Shown here: positions 57,993 through 64,000 of the stretch, in pieces
Position numbering within the stretch: position 1 is the stretch's first letter
How the letters are laid out: every line of letters begins with the position of its first letter
Origin: Pomphorhynchus laevis
Taxonomy: Eukaryota; Acanthocephala; Palaeacanthocephala; Echinorhynchida; Pomphorhynchidae
DNA: 64,000 nucleotides
Direction: 5' to 3'
NCBI GenBank assembly: GCA_012934845.2
Contig: WNNJ02002114.1
Location: 1-64,000, forward strand
Notes under the pieces: generated by a model
Databases searched by the model: none
What the model was told of the DNA's origin: nothing
Seen by the model: the letters and a program-made list of their open reading frames with translations, nothing else
Position numbers and translations under genes: made by a program

Positions 57993-60070
57993 CCTGACAA
58001 TCTAATTAGCTAATTAAGTCTACGTATTTAATATAATTATAAATTATAAATATAAATAAAAATAATAATGCTAAATCAAAAAATCAAAATTTTATAATTA
58101 GATAATAAATAATAAATAATTGTTATAAGATTTTTTATAATTTATATTAAGTGAAAATAAAAAATAATAATTTAAAATAAAAAAATCAATTTTTATGAAT
58201 TGACTAATAAGTAACAGTTGTTGTATTAGAATAAGGATTAATGGTCATCATGAGGAACTGCTAGGTTATAAGGTTTCGGCCCCTAGTACTCAACCCAACA
58301 TAACAACGGGGCCAAACAGTGCTAATCACGTGTATCCTTTGATTAAATTTGATTATCTAGTATCCGATTCTAATACAAAGTATATTATTTATTTTTTATC
58401 CATTTTTTAAAGTGATAATATGTTTTCATAAACAAATCAAAAAAATCAACAGCTAGTAGGAAAACCTACCCACTTGGATTAGCCAATTTTACTATTCTTC
58501 GTAGTCCTTATGATGCAGCAGGCAAATCTTCGCTGTATAGCAAATCCTATTCTTTGTTTTAGCCAAAATGGTTCCTTTCGGTCCCCGGTAGCTTCCGTAA
58601 TTCGTCGGTATATACATTGTAAAAAAAGTCTTGGTTGACTGCCCAAAGACTCCAGCCATTTCTACGGCAATCGGGTTAAATAAGTATCGGTGCGAAATTG
58701 AAGCGTTTTGCGTCGCTTGGAAGCTTCTGTCATTGTTGCCGCTGATCCTGTATTAACAGCAGACCCGTCTATTGCGCTTGGGGCAAACGTGTCGACGCAT
58801 GTACAATCCCAACACAAACTCATTCCTCGGGAAAATGGAAAGGTCAAAACTCCGTCTGGACGTTTTCCATCGCCTCTATCCAGCCCTAACAGCTCGAGCG
58901 TAGATTCGACGCCTGCTTTGCAGAGAGATTTTTTAAAAATGCCATTAAGCTCAGCGTGTCTTGGCAACCTTCCTTCAGCGTATCTGCAGGATAAGCCATG
59001 CAAACCAAGCTCACCAACCTGTGCTCCACACCTGCACTGATGTGGCTCGCAAACACGAGCACCAACTCGCAAACCGATAGCGATGCGTAATGTCTCGTTG
59101 TCCAAATGTGTGCCAAACGATGCGATAGTGACAGCCTACAACCATTATGCGCTCTCCTTTTGACTAATCGCATTCAACCGCGCCCTGCACATCTGAAAAA
59201 ATCCATAAATATTTTCTGCTAATGATTTTAAATTTATTTTTTATTGTGTTGATTTATATAATTTACTATTTTCTGTTTGATGGTATTTTTATAGTAACCT
59301 AGTTTAAAATGTGCATCTCTTAAATTATTTAAATGATTTTGAAAAAAGCCAATATCATTACATATTGTTGCAATTCTTAAAATTTAATTATTTAATGTAT
59401 TATATTTTATATTGTAAGGTATGCATACATGTTCATTCAAAAATATTTTTGTAAATTTAAATATGCCATCTCTACGATATAAATTGAAAGTAGTTTTAAT
59501 TGACGTTGATTTAAATGTCATCTTTACTATGTAAACTAATAATATTAATTGATGTTAATTTAATGTTCATTTCTAGATATACACCTTCTTTATCATTAAT
59601 ATTGGTTTTATTAAGAATAAGGCTACCTGGATAAATTTGTTCGCTTATTGAATAAAAATTATTAGACTTAAATACACATATATCATCAATATATACTGAA
59701 CTCTATCACTATAGCAATTCTAAAAATTTTATCATTCAATGCAGTGTTTCTCAAGCTTCTTGGTGTCATGGTACACTGTAAGATTTCATTGTTTTTCGGG
59801 CGCAGAGTTTGAGAAGCACTGATTTAATGGAATATAGTTTATATTATGCATTAATGCTAATGCAAAAATTTTATTTTTATAATAAAATATGTTTATTTTA
59901 TTTTTAAATACTATTACATATTATACAATTATTAACATTTCATTATTTAATATATTATATTTAATACTATATGTGTGCATAAATGCTCATGCACAGATAT
60001 GTTTCTTGTAAATTTAAATAGTCATCTTCACGATATAAATTAAAAGTAGTTTTAATTTATGTTAATTTAA
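57993..60070 (-). mobile_element. Penelope-like element (as at 14820-16920), decayed and interrupted
   Basis: 57993-58397 corresponds to the 3' non-coding part of 16552-16920 (same gttgggt..gccgaaacc block). 59207-59720 corresponds to the last third of the RT coding region (16110-16540). Another RT-end copy lies at 59880-60070. Between the first two, an 0.8-kb LINE has been inserted. Many stops; no frame remains. Confidence 0.65.
58404..59200 (-). mobile_element. LINE with R2-like C-terminal half, truncated, inserted in the Penelope copy
   Basis: Frame 58662-59105: LRIAIGLRVGARVCEPHQCR, CGAQVGELGLHGLSC (Cys-Cys-His-Cys), GRLPRHAELNGIFKKSL, then GKRPDGVLTFPF and LCWDCTCVDTFAPS. RPDG..W D.TCVD carries the Asp residues of the nuclease-like domain. 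The flanking atccat (58398-58403 and 59201-59206) is a 6-bp target duplication in the Penelope sequence. The RT is absent. GC content is well above the surroundings, which with the shared target site suggests a later arrival than the Penelope copy. Confidence 0.75.
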
Positions 60071-60229
60071 TATCTGCGTTATATAACATTCCGTTGCATG
60101 TAACAATGTCCTTTAATATTTATTAATTTGTAATTTATAATTTCATCAATGATAAAACGATCATTGTAAACAAAAGATAAAAAATGTTTTATTTCCAAAC
60201 ATATTTCAATTTTTAATTTTAAGTTTATA

Positions 60230-61640
60230 TTATATTATATAAAATATTATTTAATTATTTTTTATTTATAATTATTTATAATTTAATTATTTTTTATTTA
60301 TAATTATTTATAATTTAATTATTTGAATTTTATTTAGCACTATTTTTAATTTATAAATAATATAACATACGTATACTCATTTAGCTGATCTGAATTGTTT
60401 ATTATCCATAAAATTGTATTGAAAAAATGTGACGAATTAATGTTATTAATGAATTAAAGTTATTGCAATATAAGGATTTCTGTAATGTTTGCTTAAAATC
60501 TGTGAGATGTATAGGTAGACTTTTTTACCTATAGGTAGATTTTTAAATAATACTAAATATAAAATAAGTTTAATTGTTACCGTCGGTAGGACGAGCTATT
60601 TGTAATTACAATAAAGAATTGAATTTAATATGTAATGATGATATTAGAAACATTCTAGAAACAATGCAATTGCAAAAGCCTTAATTTTGATAAAATAAAT
60701 GAACATATATGCACTCATAATCTATCATTAATTGAAAATGATGAATTAAGGAAAATGCTATCAAAAGGGTATAAATATAGATTAAATAACAACAACGACA
60801 AAAATAAAATTTACAATTCGTTATATAATAACTTAAATGCTTACTTTAGTAAGCTGATTAATAGTGAAAGCTCGAATATATCTAAGATAAACATTTGAAA
60901 AGATTATATATTTGATAAAATTAAAAATAAAATGAAAATAACAAACAATTATAAAAGGAAAGATAAAATTAATAAAGATATGTATACAGAACTTACTAAA
61001 TTAAAGGATAACTATAAAGCTAGTAATAACTTTGTCGTCATATGCAAAAAGCTTTATTATGATATACTAATGAAAGAAGTTAATTCTAATGATTTAAATG
61101 TAAATCCAACATATGAACGTAGTGAGTTAAGTTTAGAAACAATTATTACAAGTCACTGTTCTATAATGGATAAAAAGGTAAAAGATTGAATCGGATAATA
61201 AACCTATACCTATATTATGTTGAAATTAAAAATTACAAAAATCACATAAAACTTAGATTCATATGTAGTGCATTGAAATGTACATTAAAACCACTTTCAG
61301 TTTATACGAATTAAATACTTAAAGTAATTAAAGCACACTTTAATTGAATTAATAGAATCCTTAAATATTTTAATAAATCAAAATTATTTAAAGGTAGGGA
61401 CATCTATATTTAGACAAACAAAAGGTGTTCCAATAGGAGGTAATAGTAGCCCAATTATAGTTGACCTATTTTTAAGTTTTATGGAATATGAATTTGTCCA
61501 TAACTTTGTAAAGTAATTAAAGCACACTTCAAGAAATATTGTAAGTTAATCGAAATTAATACTGGTATAGCACACTATTTCAGTATTAATTTTACAAAAG
61601 AACCCCTTTCTGTTTATATGAATAAAATACGTAAAGTAAT
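60230..61640 (+). mobile_element. Third Penelope-like copy, decayed
   Basis: 60230-60400 resembles the 3' non-coding part. 60590-61190 matches 14820-15430 at high identity (frame 60932-61189, starting MKITNNYKRKDKINKDMYTE). 61335-61500 matches the motif B block near 15880-16050 (RQTKGVPIGGNSSPIIVDLF). Motif C is lost. Fragment order suggests a partial tandem copy; internal deletions occur. Confidence 0.7.
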
Positions 61641-61755
61641 TAAATGGTTAAATTACTTTGTACTTAAAGTAATTACTTTACATTTAAAGTAATGGTTGTC
61701 AATTAATCAGTTGCTTTTTAGATTTAGCTATGATCCGAGTTACGTGATCATTTTT

Positions 61756-61783
61756 AATGATCATTGCTTCGGCAATGATCATT
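61756..61783. repeat. Perfect 12-bp hairpin with TTCG loop
   Basis: aatgatcattgc, loop ttcg closed by c-g, then the exact complement. The cUUCGg tetraloop is unusually stable in RNA. No terminator role can be claimed in a eukaryote. Confidence 0.7.
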
Positions 61784-61970
61784 CACACATTGTCGTTGTT
61801 TTGTTTTGCTAAGTAAAACTTGTTTTATCAAATTAAATATTAACAAGACTTTAATTAGAATTTTAACATAAAACATAAATGTTTGCTCAGAACATAACAA
61901 GCAACTGATTGTTATGTTAAATGTCATCATAATGATATGCGCGAAGAAGTTGTCATAAAATGTGTGAACC

Positions 61971-63521
61971 GAGATTGTCTATACATTTACAAGTGATTTG
62001 ATATATTTTTAGTATACTAAAAATATATAATTTAAATATTAAATAATTTTTAAAAATGATGTTTAAGAGAAGCTGGAAAGCAGAGTACGTCCTATCGAAA
62101 AATTATTATGGCTATCCACATCTTTATTAGTGCATTAAAGAGAAAAAATCTCGATTTTCGATCATGGTCACGTCTCAATCTTTCCTTTAAAGTGTGAATT
62201 ATAATGCGTTTTAAAAATGATGTTTAAGAGAAGCTGGAAAGCAGAGTACGTCCTATCAAAAAGTGGCTATTCATATCATTAGTAAATTAATGTCACATTC
62301 AAATGACAGGTTAGCAACCGAGCTAAGATGACGAGATTGTCTATACATTTACAAGTGATTTGATATATTTTTAGTATACTGAAAATATATAATTTAAATA
62401 TTAAATAATTTTTAAAAATGATGTTTAAGAGAAGCTGGAAAGCAGAGTACGTCCTATCGAAAAATTATTATGGCTATCCACATCTTTATTAGTGCATTAA
62501 AGAGAAAAAATCTCGATTTTCGATCATGGTCACGTCTCAATCTTTCCTTTAAAGTGTGAATTATAATGCGTTTTAAAAATGATGTTTAAGAGAAGCTGGA
62601 AAGCAGAGTACGTCCTATCAAAAAGTGGCTATTCATATCATTAGTAAATTAATGTCACATTCAAATGACAGGTTAGCAACCGAGCTAAGATGACGAGATT
62701 GTCTATACATTTACAAGTGATTTGATATATTTTTAGTATACTGAAAATATATAATTTAAATATTAAATAATTTTTAAAAATGATGTTTAAGAGAAGCTGG
62801 AAAGCAGAGTACGTCCTATCGAAAAATTATTATGGCTATCCACATCTTTATTAGTGCATTAAAGAGAAAAAATCTCGATTTTCGATCATGGTCACGTCTC
62901 AATCTTTCCTTTAAAGTGTGAATTATAATGCGTTTTAAAAATGATGTTTAAGAGAAGCTGGAAAGCAGAGTACGTCCTATCAAAAAGTGGCTATTCATAT
63001 CATTAGTAAATTAATGTCACATTCAAATGACAGGTTAGCAACCGAGCTAAGATGACGAGATTGTCTATACATTTACAAGTGATTTGATATATTTTTAGTA
63101 TACTGAAAATATATAATTTAAATATTAAATAATTTTTAAAAATGATGTTTAAGAGAAGCTGGAAAGCAGAGTACGTCCTATCGAAAAATTATTATGGCTA
63201 TCCACATCTTTATTAGTGCATTAAAGAGAAAAAATCTCGATTTTCGATCATGGTCACGTCTCAATCTTTCCTTTAAAGTGTGAATTATAATGCGTTTTAA
63301 AAATGATGTTTAAGAGAAGCTGGAAAGCAGAGTACGTCCTATCAAAAAGTGGCTATTCATATCATTAGTAAATTAATGTCACATTCAAATGACAGGTTAG
63401 CAACCGAGCTAAGATGACGAGATTGTCTATACATTTACAAGTGATTTGATATATTTTTAGTGAAAAATTATACTGAAAATATATAATTTAAATATTAAAT
63501 AATTTTTAAAAATGATGTTTA
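61971..63521 (+). repeat. Satellite, 362-bp unit, four full copies plus a part
   Basis: Units start at 61971, 62333, 62695, 63057 and 63419 (spacing exactly 362 each time) with almost no differences; the first has actaaaa where the others have actgaaa. Within a unit a ~48-bp core (..gatgtttaagagaagctgg..) occurs twice, 161 and 201 bp apart, so the unit is itself a diverged dimer. The last copy is broken by a small insertion near 63462. No coding frame and no hammerhead core were found in it on either strand. Confidence 0.95.
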
Positions 63522-64000
63522 CAATCACGACTAAGTGCGAACATAATATCTTATTCTTTCATTTAACAGAGCGATTAATTAAAGGGTATGTTTTTGTCTG
63601 AGGTAAATTTCTTACAATTATGAAATTTAAATAATCTATAATTAATATATTTTTAAATGTAATTGATGCTGTGCATTTAAGTCATATTTTAAGAAGCAAC
63701 TGATTTTGATATCACACTTTTTTCAATATTTTTGATTGCACAACTTACCGCCAATAGATAAAAACCAGCTAATAAAAATATTTCCAAAATATAAAATAGC
63801 AATTGTAAAGCCACAAACCAAATTTGTATCCTTTAAGTAATACTGATTTCGTAATATAAATTTTAGATGCGATAATAAACGTTTACATATTTCATAGCTA
63901 ATATAAATAAGATCTATAAATATTAAGACTAAAGAGTTTATTATACTAATTATATTAATTCTTAATATATTTTATTAATTCTTGATTAATATTAAGAATG
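63522..64000. other. No gene seen
   Basis: AT-rich sequence to the window edge. Confidence 0.4.

Noticed and set aside
61971-63521. Hammerhead ribozyme inside the 362-bp satellite, as in some animal satellites
   Set aside because: No CTGANGA block on either strand of the unit.

Overview
The window is AT-rich eukaryotic DNA, most likely from an invertebrate animal. It holds spliced exons with GT..AG borders, one candidate 47-nt intron, and a dense, mostly broken load of animal-type retroelements. I see no rRNA, tRNA, CRISPR or prokaryotic feature. The species cannot be named from the sequence.

One host gene can be supported. It runs on the minus strand through most of the window. Exons at 48220-48255 (possible), 47884-48172, 8095-8218, 6806-6888, 6604-6747 and 220-321 have matching splice phases and give an open, Ser/Asn-rich protein that continues past the left edge. 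A YV..(I/M)..P..FxLQxEDFPVLP stretch near its end resembles the N-terminal region of the CCR4-NOT subunit CNOT2/Regena, but this naming is tentative. Its second intron (possibly its first) is about 39.7 kb and contains almost all the mobile elements described here.

Layout: 0.2-9 kb, exons 3-6 around an RTE-type LINE (2.6-5.2 kb). 9-9.65 kb, gag/protease fossil of an LTR element. 9.65-14.8 kb, LINE fragments, one interrupted by a 433-bp element with hammerhead-like motifs. 14.8-16.9 kb, Penelope-like reverse transcriptase. 16.9-20.5 kb, nearly full-length LINE with a zinc-finger ORF1. 21.7-32.3 kb, six more LINE copies, some mosaic. 33-35.8 kb, LINE pieces. 35.8-40.6 kb, an element with long inverted repeats, invaded by a mag-like Ty3/gypsy fossil. 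41.6-44.5 kb, Penelope (GIY-YIG) remains and a hairpin/tandem repeat. 45.2-47.35 kb, a 14-bp minisatellite of about 150 units. 47.9-48.3 kb, first exons. 49.5-59.2 kb, three copies of a LINE with an R2-like C-terminal half plus Penelope fragments. 60.2-61.6 kb, another Penelope copy. 62-63.5 kb, a 362-bp satellite.

Two patterns cut across the elements. First, a short motif (CTGANGA or a relative, then a hairpin, then GAA/GAAA) recurs near Penelope-type material at about eight places and looks like intact or decayed hammerhead ribozyme cores. Second, many near-perfect inverted repeats with tiny loops are scattered along the window and suggest repeated fold-back copying.
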